DNA of 12,727 nucleotides. It comes from Granulicella sp. (GTDB lineage: Bacteria; Acidobacteriota; Terriglobia; Terriglobales; Acidobacteriaceae). The notes under the pieces are model-generated. The model saw only the letters and a list, made by a program, of their open reading frames with translations, ran no database searches and was not told the origin of the DNA. Of this stretch, positions 1 to 7,040 are shown piece by piece; position 1 is the stretch's first letter, and every line of letters begins with the position of its first letter. The stretch lies in the NCBI GenBank assembly GCA_003133205.1, contig PKWK01000320.1:1-12727 (forward strand). The letters run 5' to 3'. The translations under genes and the position numbers were made by a program.

Positions 1-1359
1 AGCTGGGGCCGTGGCTGGGCGTCATTGACTCCATTCTGGAAGATGACAAGCAGAGACCGGCGAAGCAGCGGCACACGGCCAAGCGGATCCCATCGCGCTC
101 TATGTAGGCGGAACGGGCAAGGTGGAATTTAAGGACCTTGCCGTGGGCGATCTTGGCCTGCAGGTGCGGCAACCGGAGGTGACCTCGATCGACTTCCGCA
201 AGCAGACCCTGAACGACTTTTATTATGGCTGGGGCCAGACGCGGCGGACTTCAATCACGATGGCAAGCTCGACATCGTCTCCGGTCCTTTTATCTACTAC
301 GGCCCAGACTTTACGAAATTCCGAGAGATCTTCCGGGGTGAAGCCACTGACCCCACGAACGATTTCGCGATGGATGCCCATGAGGAGTTCGCCCGAGACT
401 TTACGGGAGACGGTTGGCCCGACGTGATCACGATAAAGTTTGGAGGCGCTCCCTGCGTCTACTTGTACGCCAATCCCAAAGGAGAAAACCGCACCTGGGA
501 CAGGTAGTCCGGTTATCGAAAACGTCTCAGGCGAACTTTCGATTGTGGCAGACGTAGAAGGGCCGGGCAAGCCGGCTTTGGTCTATGACGGCGATGGGCG
601 TGAGCGCTACGCGATGCCGGATCCAGTCAATCCCACCGGGAAATGGATCATCCACGATGTCTCGGAACAAGGCTTAGGGGGGCATGGTGTTGGGGTGGGC
701 GACATTAACGGCGACGGCCGCCTGGATATCCTCGATCCTAACGGATGGTGGGAGCAGCCTCCGCCGGGAGGCGATCAAGCAGCATTATGGAAGTACCATC
801 CCGTTCCCTTTACCCCGGCGGGCGGCGCCATCATGGAGGTCTTTGATGTGAACGGCGACGGCTTGAACGACGTGGTCACCTCGCTGAACGCCCACGGCTG
901 GGGCTTGGCATGGTTCGAGCAGAAGCGCGACGCCCAAGGTAACATCTCTTTCGTGAAGCACATGGTGATGGACGATTTCTCCACCAAGAACGCCGGAGAC
1001 GTCACGTTCTCTGAGCTGCACGCTCCGGGGTAGGCGATGTGAATGGTGACGGCATTCCTGACTTTATTACCGGAAAGGGGTGGTATTCCCATCTGGACAG
1101 CGGTATCGATCCCGACACGTTAGGCTCACCTGTTCTTTATTGGTATGAAACTGTCCGTGACCCCAAGGCTAAGGGAGGCGCCAGGCTGGTTCCACATCTG
1201 ATCAATAACCGTAGTGGGGTCGGCAACTTTGTACCGGCGACCGACCTCAAAAAACGTCCCGGCGAGACGGAGACGGATATTGTGACGTCAACGCGCTCTG
1301 GCGCCTTTATCTTCTGGGGCAAGATGCATCCGAAGAAAGCGGCCGCGCGGCCGCAGTGA
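1..1359 (+). pseudogene. DUF1080 + FG-GAP/VCBS-repeat protein, 5'-truncated and frameshifted
   Basis: The readable protein starts with the end of a DUF1080 (3-keto-disaccharide hydrolase-like) domain (IALYVGGTGKVEFKDL, about 92-139). A run of Ca-binding FG-GAP motifs of the DxNxDGxxD type follows: DFNHDGKLD near 244, DFTGDGWPD at 397, DINGDGRLD at 701, DVNGDGLND near 846 and DVNGDGIPD near 1033. It ends in FIFWGK and a basic/Ala tail, with TGA at 1357-1359. The reading frame changes near 236-243 (frame 2 to 1), 495-507 (1 to 2, with TAG at 505) and 1020-1033 (2 to 1). The first ~45 bases do not fit the frame of the next part, so a fourth break is possible. Family members are usually exported, and FG-GAP repeats form beta-propellers; a role in glycan binding or hydrolysis is inference. 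The 5' end lies outside the window. Homology is continuous across each break, so this is one damaged gene, or one intact gene hit by indel errors. Confidence 0.8.
1339..1354. repeat. 16-bp perfect GC palindrome
   Basis: GCGGCCGCGCGGCCGC is its own reverse complement and equals two abutting NotI-type octamers. It encodes the Ala/Arg tail just before the stop codon of the FG-GAP remnant. Its RNA could fold, but no T-run follows, so a terminator role is not supported. Confidence 0.6.
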
Positions 1360-1415
1360 GCAGAAAAATGCTGTGAGAGTCGATGCCCAAGATAACCATT
1401 GCGCTTGTCCGATCT

Positions 1416-1432
1416 AAAGGCAACGAGCCTTT
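1416..1432. terminator. Possible weak bidirectional hairpin between convergent genes
   Basis: AAAGGC-aacga-GCCTTT forms a perfect 6-bp stem with a 5-nt loop. It lies in the 178-base gap between the end of the FG-GAP remnant (+) and the end of the symporter gene (-), where a shared terminator would be expected. There is no clear T-tract on either strand. A second hairpin, GACGGCG/CGCCGTC (1469-1475 / 1485-1491), is in the same gap. I see no gene in 1360-1537. Confidence 0.3.
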
Positions 1433-1537
1433 CGGATTTCTGGTATTGGTGGCTTCCAGCGTGCGGCCGACGGCGCGCTGGCTTCGCCGTCTGCGTTGTA
1501 AGCCATAGGCGCATCACCAACCAACACCCAGCAACCC

Positions 1538-2902
1538 TTAGATCAACTGACCCCTCTCAGCCACGATGTTCCCAGCCTCTGGGTCGGTATTTCCCGAAGG
1601 CGGGAGAATCCACGGCGCGGCAAACCCATAAATGGACACCACAGCGAACCCCACAAGGGGAACGATATATCCGAGCGCCAGACTCCCTGTCGATCTCGCA
1701 ATATAGCCCAGCACCAGCGGGAACAGCGCCCCGCCGACGATCGCCATTACCAGCAGCGATCCAGCCAGCTTCGTGTTCGGGCCCAGCCCTTTCAACCCCA
1801 GCGCGAAGATGGTGGGGAACATGATCGACAGAAAGAATCCCGTTGCCACAATCGCATACGCACCCAACATTCCCGGTCGCGCAATCGCCAGTGCGATCAG
1901 AAGCACATTCGCTGCGCCGTACACTCCGAGCAACTTGCTCGGTGAGATGTATTTCATCAGGGGCGTCGTCGCAAAGCGTCCCAGCATCAGCGCCACCAGC
2001 GTCCCAGTCAGGTATCCTGCCGCTGTCCTCTCGCTCACGCTCGTGTACTGCTTCATGTACAGGATCAGGCTGCTCCAGGTCGAAATCTGCGCGCCCACGT
2101 TGCAGAAGTTTGCCACCACTGCAAACAGCAGATGCGGGTAGTGCAGCAGCGCACCAAAGCTCCCGTGATCTCCGGCCTCGCCCTCGTGCTCCGAGTGCAT
2201 CGACGGAAATTTCATCCGGGACAACAGCAGCGCAAACAGCAACACCACCGAGCCGAGCGCAAGGTACGTCGGCACCACCCGCATGATCTCCGTGTGGAGA
2301 TAGGGAGCATACGTCCCCGCGGCCTGCATGGCGGCGACCTCGGACGGTTTTTTCTCGATGCCCGAGAAGATGAACCGCGCGCCGATGATGACGCCGACGA
2401 TGGTTCCGGGCGGGTTGAATGATTGCGCGAAGTTTAGGCGTCGCTCGCTGGTCTCGGCCGGCCCAAACTGTGCCATAAACGGGTTCGCAGCCGTCTCGAG
2501 CACCGAGGCTCCGCATCCGACCGTGAACAACGCCACCAAGAACGGAACATAGGAACCGCTCACCGCCGCCGGCCAGAACAGCACCATGCCGCAGCCGAAG
2601 AAGCACAGGCCCATGATCATTCCAGCTTTATATCCCCACCGCCGCATCACCAGCGCTGCTGGAATTGCCATGCAGAAATAACCCAGGAAGTTCGCAGTCT
2701 GCACCAATTGTGCGCTGAACTGCGAAAGCTGGAACGACTTCTGGAACTGCCGCACCAGGATGTCGGTGAGGTTGTTCGACATCCCCCACAGAAAGAACAG
2801 CACCGTCACCAGCACGAATAGCGCGACCTGCCCTGTCGGAAATACCGCTACTCCCTTACTGCTCTCCACTGACCGGTTACTTACTGAGGTAGAAACCTGC
2901 AT
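1538..2902 (-). CDS. FucP-family MFS sugar:H+ symporter
   Basis: Predicted inner-membrane proton-coupled sugar importer of the FucP branch of the major facilitator superfamily (L-fucose or glucose/galactose type), 454 aa from the chosen start; E. coli FucP is 438. About 12 hydrophobic segments are visible. FucP hallmarks are FFLWGMSNNLTDIL near the N-terminus, GYFCMAIPAALVMRRWGYKAG, and LETAANPF. The Asp in NNLTDIL and the Glu in LETAANPF align with the two acidic residues known to matter for proton coupling in E. coli FucP. PTIFALGLKGLG occurs in the C-terminal half. I chose ATG at 2902-2900 because GGGAG lies 7 nt upstream; a GTG at 2929 would add nine residues and overlap the kinase stop but has no Shine-Dalgarno. 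The kinase gene ends only 13 nt upstream, so the pair is an operon. The substrate could be fucose, glucose, galactose or another hexose; a ROK kinase rather than a fuculokinase next door favours a hexose or amino sugar (inference). Intact. Confidence 0.92.
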   Translation of the reverse strand: MQVSTSVSNRSVESSKGVAVFPTGQVALFVLVTVLFFLWGMSNNLTDILVRQFQKSFQLSQFSAQLVQTANFLGYFCMAIPAALVMRRWGYKAGMIMGLCFFGCGMVLFWPAAVSGSYVPFLVALFTVGCGASVLETAANPFMAQFGPAETSERRLNFAQSFNPPGTIVGVIIGARFIFSGIEKKPSEVAAMQAAGTYAPYLHTEIMRVVPTYLALGSVVLLFALLLSRMKFPSMHSEHEGEAGDHGSFGALLHYPHLLFAVVANFCNVGAQISTWSSLILYMKQYTSVSERTAAGYLTGTLVALMLGRFATTPLMKYISPSKLLGVYGAANVLLIALAIARPGMLGAYAIVATGFFLSIMFPTIFALGLKGLGPNTKLAGSLLVMAIVGGALFPLVLGYIARSTGSLALGYIVPLVGFAVVSIYGFAAPWILPPSGNTDPEAGNIVAERGQLI

Positions 2903-2909
2903 TCGCAAA

Positions 2910-2914
2910 CTCCC
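2910..2914 (-). promoter_or_regulatory. Ribosome binding site setting the symporter start
   Basis: GGGAG (minus strand) sits 7 nt before the ATG at 2902, just downstream of the kinase stop TGA (2918-2916). It favours this ATG over the upstream GTG at 2929, and suggests translational coupling with the kinase gene. Confidence 0.6.
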
Positions 2915-2915
2915 G

Positions 2916-3965
2916 TCATATGCATTCACTCATGTATTGATTCGACTTCGATGACTGGACCCTCGAAGATTCCTCGAGGCCCAACAGGCACGCGCCGAGC
3001 AGGCCTGCCGTGGGGGCAAGTTCGGCAGGCAGAATATAGGTCTTATTCCTTTCGAGACGTGCGGGAGCAATCACTTGAGGCTCCGTGAGTCGGTAGACGT
3101 AGTTGCGAGAGTGGAGATGTTGAAACATGGTTGGGGCAAACAGATCCCAGGCTTCGCTCACTCCGCCACCGAGGAGATAGAGTGGCAAGTTCAATGTGTT
3201 GATCAAGGCTGTAAGAGCAATAGCCAGCGAGAAACCGACCTCATTAAAAACTATCTGGGCTAGTTGATTACCGTTCCGCGCAAGCAGGGCTAGCTCATGA
3301 GCGCTGTCCGGAGCGCTTTCCCCCATGTGTTCCCCGGCCATGCGGACGACTGCCGTCGCGGAGGCATACTGCTCGAGGCAGCCAGATCCACCGCATCCGC
3401 ACGGTGCCCCTGCTTTCTTCACGATGATGTGGCCGGCTTCGCCTCCCATGCCGTTGAACCCGCTCCAGACGGAGCCATGAAGGATGAGGCCGCTGCCTAC
3501 GCCCGTGCCAAGCGTCAAGACGCATAGGTTGTCGACGCCATACTTGAGGCCCGCACCTAACTTCCACTCTGCGAGAGCGGCAAGATTAGCGTCGCTTTCC
3601 AGTGCAGCCGTCCGTCCAAGTTCGGACTCGATTGCCGCACGAAGGTGGAAGCCATCCCAGCCTCGAAGGTTAGGCGGATTGCGCAGAATGCCAGCTGGAA
3701 GTCCGAGAGGGCCAGGCGAGCCAATGCCGATGCCACTGAGTGTGCCTTCGGTACGCTCAGTGAGCGTCCGGACCGCGTCGCACATGTCTTGCACGATCTG
3801 GTTGGGCCCGAGAGACAAGCGCGTAGGAAGCAGGACTGAATCAACGATGCCAACTTGTTCGCGGTAGGCGGCTACCCGAAGATTGGTCCCCCCGAGGTCC
3901 ACTCCGATGGAAAAAGATTCCGACATTGAACCGGGGCGATTCTCGCGTACCAACGACTTTTCCAT
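2916..3965 (-). CDS. ROK-family sugar kinase (glucokinase-like)
   Basis: Cytoplasmic ATP-dependent sugar kinase, 349 aa, a little longer than typical ROK kinases (about 300). The N-terminal phosphate-binding motif GVDLGGTNLRVA is at residues 21-32. ESDANLAALAEW (123-134) carries the candidate catalytic base Asp125. LGTGVGSGLI (152-161) is the second nucleotide-binding signature. EAGH (His179) plus CGCGGSGCLE (Cys189, Cys191, Cys196) is the ROK zinc site, with Glu198 expected in sugar binding. LLGGGVSE (264-271) is the adenosine-side motif. There is no N-terminal helix-turn-helix, so this is a kinase and not a ROK repressor. Start ATG at 3965 has GGGGA 6 nt upstream (3976-3972); an internal ATG at residue 14 is possible but lacks a good site. 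First gene of the operon with the symporter, divergent from the permease gene. Substrate is unresolved: glucose, N-acetylglucosamine, allose or fructose are all possible. Confidence 0.93.
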   Translation of the reverse strand: MEKSLVRENRPGSMSESFSIGVDLGGTNLRVAAYREQVGIVDSVLLPTRLSLGPNQIVQDMCDAVRTLTERTEGTLSGIGIGSPGPLGLPAGILRNPPNLRGWDGFHLRAAIESELGRTAALESDANLAALAEWKLGAGLKYGVDNLCVLTLGTGVGSGLILHGSVWSGFNGMGGEAGHIIVKKAGAPCGCGGSGCLEQYASATAVVRMAGEHMGESAPDSAHELALLARNGNQLAQIVFNEVGFSLAIALTALINTLNLPLYLLGGGVSEAWDLFAPTMFQHLHSRNYVYRLTEPQVIAPARLERNKTYILPAELAPTAGLLGACLLGLEESSRVQSSKSNQYMSECI

Positions 3966-4013
3966 GATTCGTCCCCAGGGTCGATCCGCACATAATCCCA
4001 GCTAAAACCGGGG

Positions 4014-4025
4014 ATTGATATCAAT
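4014..4025. promoter_or_regulatory. Candidate operator: perfect 12-bp palindrome
   Basis: ATTGATATCAAT reads the same on both strands. It lies in the divergent gap between the kinase start (3965) and the first plausible permease start (4057), where a shared regulator would bind. TTGATA inside it could act as a -35 element for the permease gene, but I see no well-placed -10. The nearby IclR-type gene is a natural candidate for the binding protein (inference). Confidence 0.4.
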
Positions 4026-4056
4026 TTTTGAGGATAGCAGATTATTCCGCGCCAGT

Positions 4057-5405
4057 ATGTTTAGCCGCCCCTGTCCTCCCACTCGCGCTGCCCGCGCGGC
4101 CTCGGTCGTGGGTCTCATCATCCTGATTGCGGTGGTAAAGCTGAACCCGGTGATTACGCTATTGGTCACTTCGCTGGCGCTGGCGGTGGTGACTGGAATG
4201 CCGGTGACCACTGTGATTCGCTCGTTTGAAACAGGCGTAGGCGGAACTCTGGGCCATAGTGCTGTGATTGTAGGCCTGGGCACAATGCTGGGTAAAATGA
4301 TGGCCGAGTCGGGAGCATCGGATCGCATCGCATACACTCTGATTCGCGCGTTTGACCCGAAGAATGTCCCTTGGGCAATGATGCCGATCGCGCTCATCGT
4401 GGGGCTGCCGGCATTTTTTGAAGTGGCATTTGTGCTGCTTGTGCCGATTCTTTACACCGTCGCGCGGCGCACCAACACATCGCTGGTATCGGCCGGGATT
4501 CCGATGGTTGCGGGGCTCTCGGTGGTGCATGGTCTGGTGCCTCCGCACCCAGCGGCGATGATGGCGGTGACCATCTTTCATGCCGATGTCGGCAAGACGA
4601 TTGTGTACGGGCTGCTGATCGGCGTGCCGACGGCGATCATTGCAGGACCTTTGTATGCGAAGCTGATTGCACCCCATGTTCAGGTTTCGGCCGAGAATCC
4701 GATGGCCGATCAGCTTGCCGGGCACGAGGAGCGCAGTGATCTGCCGGGGTTTGGCATCAGCACTTTGACGATTCTGCTGCCGGTGTTCCTTATGCCGGTG
4801 GGAAGCCGGGTCGATGTCTTTTCGCCGCCCGGGAACCGCATAAATTCAGCACTCAAATTGCTTGGCAACGACGATGTGGCGCTGCTCATAGGTGCAACAT
4901 TTAGCTTTGTGACACTGGGGACGATGCGCGGGTTTTCGCGCGCGACGATTCTGGATTTCAGCAACAAGTGCCTGGCGCCGACGGCGGCGATCACGCTGCT
5001 GATTGGCGCTGGTGGCGGCTTCGGGCGTGTACTGCAGGACAGCGGCGTGTCGAATGCGATCATCACGATTGCTATGCGCGGGCACGTGCCGCTGCTGCTG
5101 ATGGCATGGACGTTGGCGGCGATGCTAAGGCTTGCAACAGGCTCGTCGACCGTGTCAATGACGACGGCGGCGAGTATTGTCGCGCCAGTTGCGGCACACA
5201 CGTAGGTGTGCATCCGGAACTGCTGGCGATTGGGACGGGAGCGGGCGCGCTCATCTTCTCGCACCTAAATGATGGCGGATTCTGGCTTGTAAAAGAGTAC
5301 TTCAACATGAGCGTGGGCGAGACGATGAAGACGTGGTCCGTTGCCGAGACGATTATTGCGGTGATCGGACTGAGCATCACCTCGGTTGCGTGGCATTTTC
5401 CATGA
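4057..5405 (+). pseudogene. GntP-family gluconate/sugar-acid permease, one late frameshift
   Basis: GntP-family (gluconate:H+ symporter-like) inner-membrane permease. Signatures are KLNPVITLLV, VGGTLGHSAVIVGLGTMLGK, GLPAFFEVAFVLLVPI, HGLVPPHPAAMMAVTIFHAD and RLATGSSTVSMTTAASIVAP. The frame closes early at TAG 5203-5205 after AHT. The missing end resumes in another frame as GVHPELLAIGTGAGA, then FSHLNDGGFWLVKEYFNMS, and stops at TGA 5403-5405; this matches the usual GntP C-terminus. One lost base near 5195-5206 explains it; restored length is about 449 aa, normal for the family. The start is uncertain: ATG 4057 is closest to family length but has no close Shine-Dalgarno, and an upstream TTG at 4015 is also open. 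The stop is 9 nt before the IclR-like gene, so they were an operon. Either a pseudogene or a one-base assembly error. Confidence 0.85.
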
Positions 5406-5414
5406 GAGGAGACG

Positions 5415-6167
5415 ATGAGTCCTTATTCGCGTAGGCACGACTACTCCTCACCGGCGCTTGAGAAGGGCCTGGACAGCCTCGAACTTTTCGCGAGTAGTTC
5501 GGGTGGCCTGAGCGTCAGCGAAGCTACACGGATGGCTGAATCGCACCGTCTCTGAGATTTTGAGGATGTTGCTGGAGCAACGAGGCTATCTGTCGCAGTC
5601 GGAGAATAGGGAAAAGTATCGTCTGACGCTTGGGATTTTCCGCATGGCTCAGGAGCACCCGCCGACGAGCCGCCTGATTACTGAATCGCTGCCGCTGATG
5701 CACGGTGTTGCTCACGAGTTGCGGCAGTCGTGCCACCTTGGCCTCCTCGATGTGGGGTATATGGTCATCCTTGCGCAGGTCGATGCGCCTGAATCCACCG
5801 GCCTCCACGTCAAAATGGGGTCGAAGATGGAACTGATGCAATCGGCCACTGGACATGTCATCCTGGCCTATCAAAGCGAAGATCTGTGCTGGTATGCTCT
5901 GAAGGAATGGGCCCGCGAGACCCAGCGGAAGAAGCCCGCGGAGTTGGACGCCCGTCTTGCCAAGGAACGCCGCCGCGGCTATGAGACGTGCGCCAGCCTT
6001 CAGGTCAAGGGCGTCGTGAATTGAAGTTTTCCTGTGCTTGCCGCACGCGGAGAAGCAGTCCCTGCCTTAATGTCCCATACGTGAAGCGGCTCGAAGACAA
6101 GATCGACGTTTCCGACGTTGTGCCTCGCCAACACTCCGTCCGAGCCGAATTCCTGGGACCGTGTTGA
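5415..6167 (+). pseudogene. IclR-family transcriptional regulator, broken
   Basis: Begins at ATG 5415 with AGAGGAG just upstream, overlapping the permease stop, so it was translationally coupled. MSPYSRRHDYSSPALEKGLD then LSVSEATRMA is the first part of an IclR winged helix-turn-helix. The frame then breaks near 5535-5555 (TGA at 5553). It resumes as LNRTVSEILRMLLEQRGYLS and continues into the IclR effector domain (YRLTLGIFRMA; CHLGLLDVGYMVILAQVD; SATGHVILAY; RRRGYETCASLQVKGVVN). An in-frame TGA at 6022 is followed by SFPVLAARGEAVPAL in the same frame. After another shift near 6067-6070, VPYVKRLEDKIDVSDVVP follows, the usual end of the effector domain, until TGA at 6165. Three lesions make it non-functional if real. 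It probably regulated the permease and perhaps the divergent kinase operon. I see no gene in 6168-6325. Confidence 0.8.
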
Positions 6168-6325
6168 GCAGAAGACGGATTCATCGGTGATTTCTTGGCC
6201 GCAAATGCTCACAGAGCGGCACGCGGTGAGATCTCGGAGAGGACCACGAGTGCTTGAAGACGAGGGACCGGCACAGGTCGCCTGCCACTTTTCCTCAGAT
6301 GAATCATACGGCGTGCCGCTAAACT

Positions 6326-6758
6326 TCACGCCGCGAGGTCGTAGCGATGATGCAAGCCCCCGAGTCGCGGCATCGAAATGACACGGCAATCGGGGCTCAT
6401 ATCCTGAGCGGCCTTACGTTCTGACGGAGTCTGCTTCTCCAGCCCGAGATGTGTCCGGTCGTCGTGGTAGTAGCGGATATATTCGTCCATCAGACGTCTG
6501 AGATGCCGCTCTTTGAGAGCGATGACGTGGTCGAGCAAATCCCTGCGGCAGCTACCGACGAAGCGCTCGGCGATTCCGTTCTGCCATGGACTGTGGAAAC
6601 TCGTCTGCTTGGGTTGGATGCCGAAGCTCCTGATGGTGCCGAGCACCTCGCCGCCGATATTCGCAGCCCGGTCGAAGATCAGGTATCCCGGAGGCGAGTC
6701 GTAAGGAAATGTCTCCCGCAGTTGCTGTGACGCCCACGCGCTCGATGGATTTCTTCAC
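6326..6758 (-). pseudogene. Integrase-core (DDE) transposase, C-terminal fragment, copy A
   Basis: Minus-strand reading from about 6745 to the stop at 6326 gives the second half of an rve/DDE transposase, broadly IS3/IS481-like. The order is SAWASQQLRETFP, YLIFDRAAN (second catalytic Asp, codon 6673-6671), SFHSPWQNGIAERFVGSCRR (catalytic Glu in NGIAE), and the end motif YYHDDRTHLGLEKQTPSERK. It terminates in LGGLHHRYDLAA. Upstream, TGA near 6757-6755 and loss of homology show that the first catalytic Asp and the N-terminal DNA-binding part are missing. No start with a ribosome site is seen. It is one of two oppositely oriented, diverged copies that meet at about 6740-6760. I could not identify terminal inverted repeats or a target duplication. 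Confidence 0.8.
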
Positions 6759-7040
6759 CGTGCCGACGCTTACGTTTGGAGTGCTCCACTGCTTCTTCAT
6801 AATCGCGCACGACCGGAGGCGGGTACTTCATTTCAACGTCACCAGGCACCCAAATAGTGCGTGGATCTCGCAGCGGCTTCGCGAAGCATTCCCCGACAAT
6901 TCTGCTCCCAGCTATCTGATCTCCGACCGGGCAGCAAACTTCAACGGCGAAGTTGTCGACACCTTGGCGAGCTTCGGCATCCAAACCAAACGAACCAGCT
7001 TCCGAAGTCCATGCCAGAACGGCGTCGCGGAACTGTGTAT
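6739..7040 (+). pseudogene. Integrase-core (DDE) transposase, central fragment, copy B
   Basis: Plus-strand fragment of the same family as copy A. MDFFTVPTLTFGVL carries the first catalytic Asp (codon 6748-6750). HDRRRVLHFNVTRHPNSAW follows, then YLISDRAANFNGEV (second Asp, 6925-6927) and SFRSPCQNGVAE (Glu, 7030-7032). All three DDE residues are therefore present, but the N-terminal helix-turn-helix part and the whole C-terminal tail are lost. After VAE the reading runs for a few unrelated codons to TAA at 7060; that sequence belongs to the helicase remnant on the other strand. Over the shared 52 codons, I count 35 identical residues with copy A, so these are two old, diverged relatives and not a recent duplication. 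Confidence 0.8.

Noticed and set aside
1469..1491. GACGGCG/CGCCGTC hairpin as terminator or tRNA arm
   Set aside because: No T-run follows and no tRNA-like cloverleaf or T-loop sequence could be traced around it.
1557..2606. Long open frame (349 codons) on the same strand as the symporter, in another frame
   Set aside because: It is Arg/Gly/Ala-rich with no motifs and lies wholly inside the FucP-type gene, whose own frame carries clear family signatures.
4710..5264. 184-codon minus-strand open frame opposite the permease gene
   Set aside because: It is the complement of conserved GntP transmembrane blocks and has no start site or motifs of its own.
6000..6389. 129-codon minus-strand open frame over the end of the IclR gene
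   Set aside because: No recognisable domain, and the opposite strand reads the IclR C-terminal domain through the same bases.
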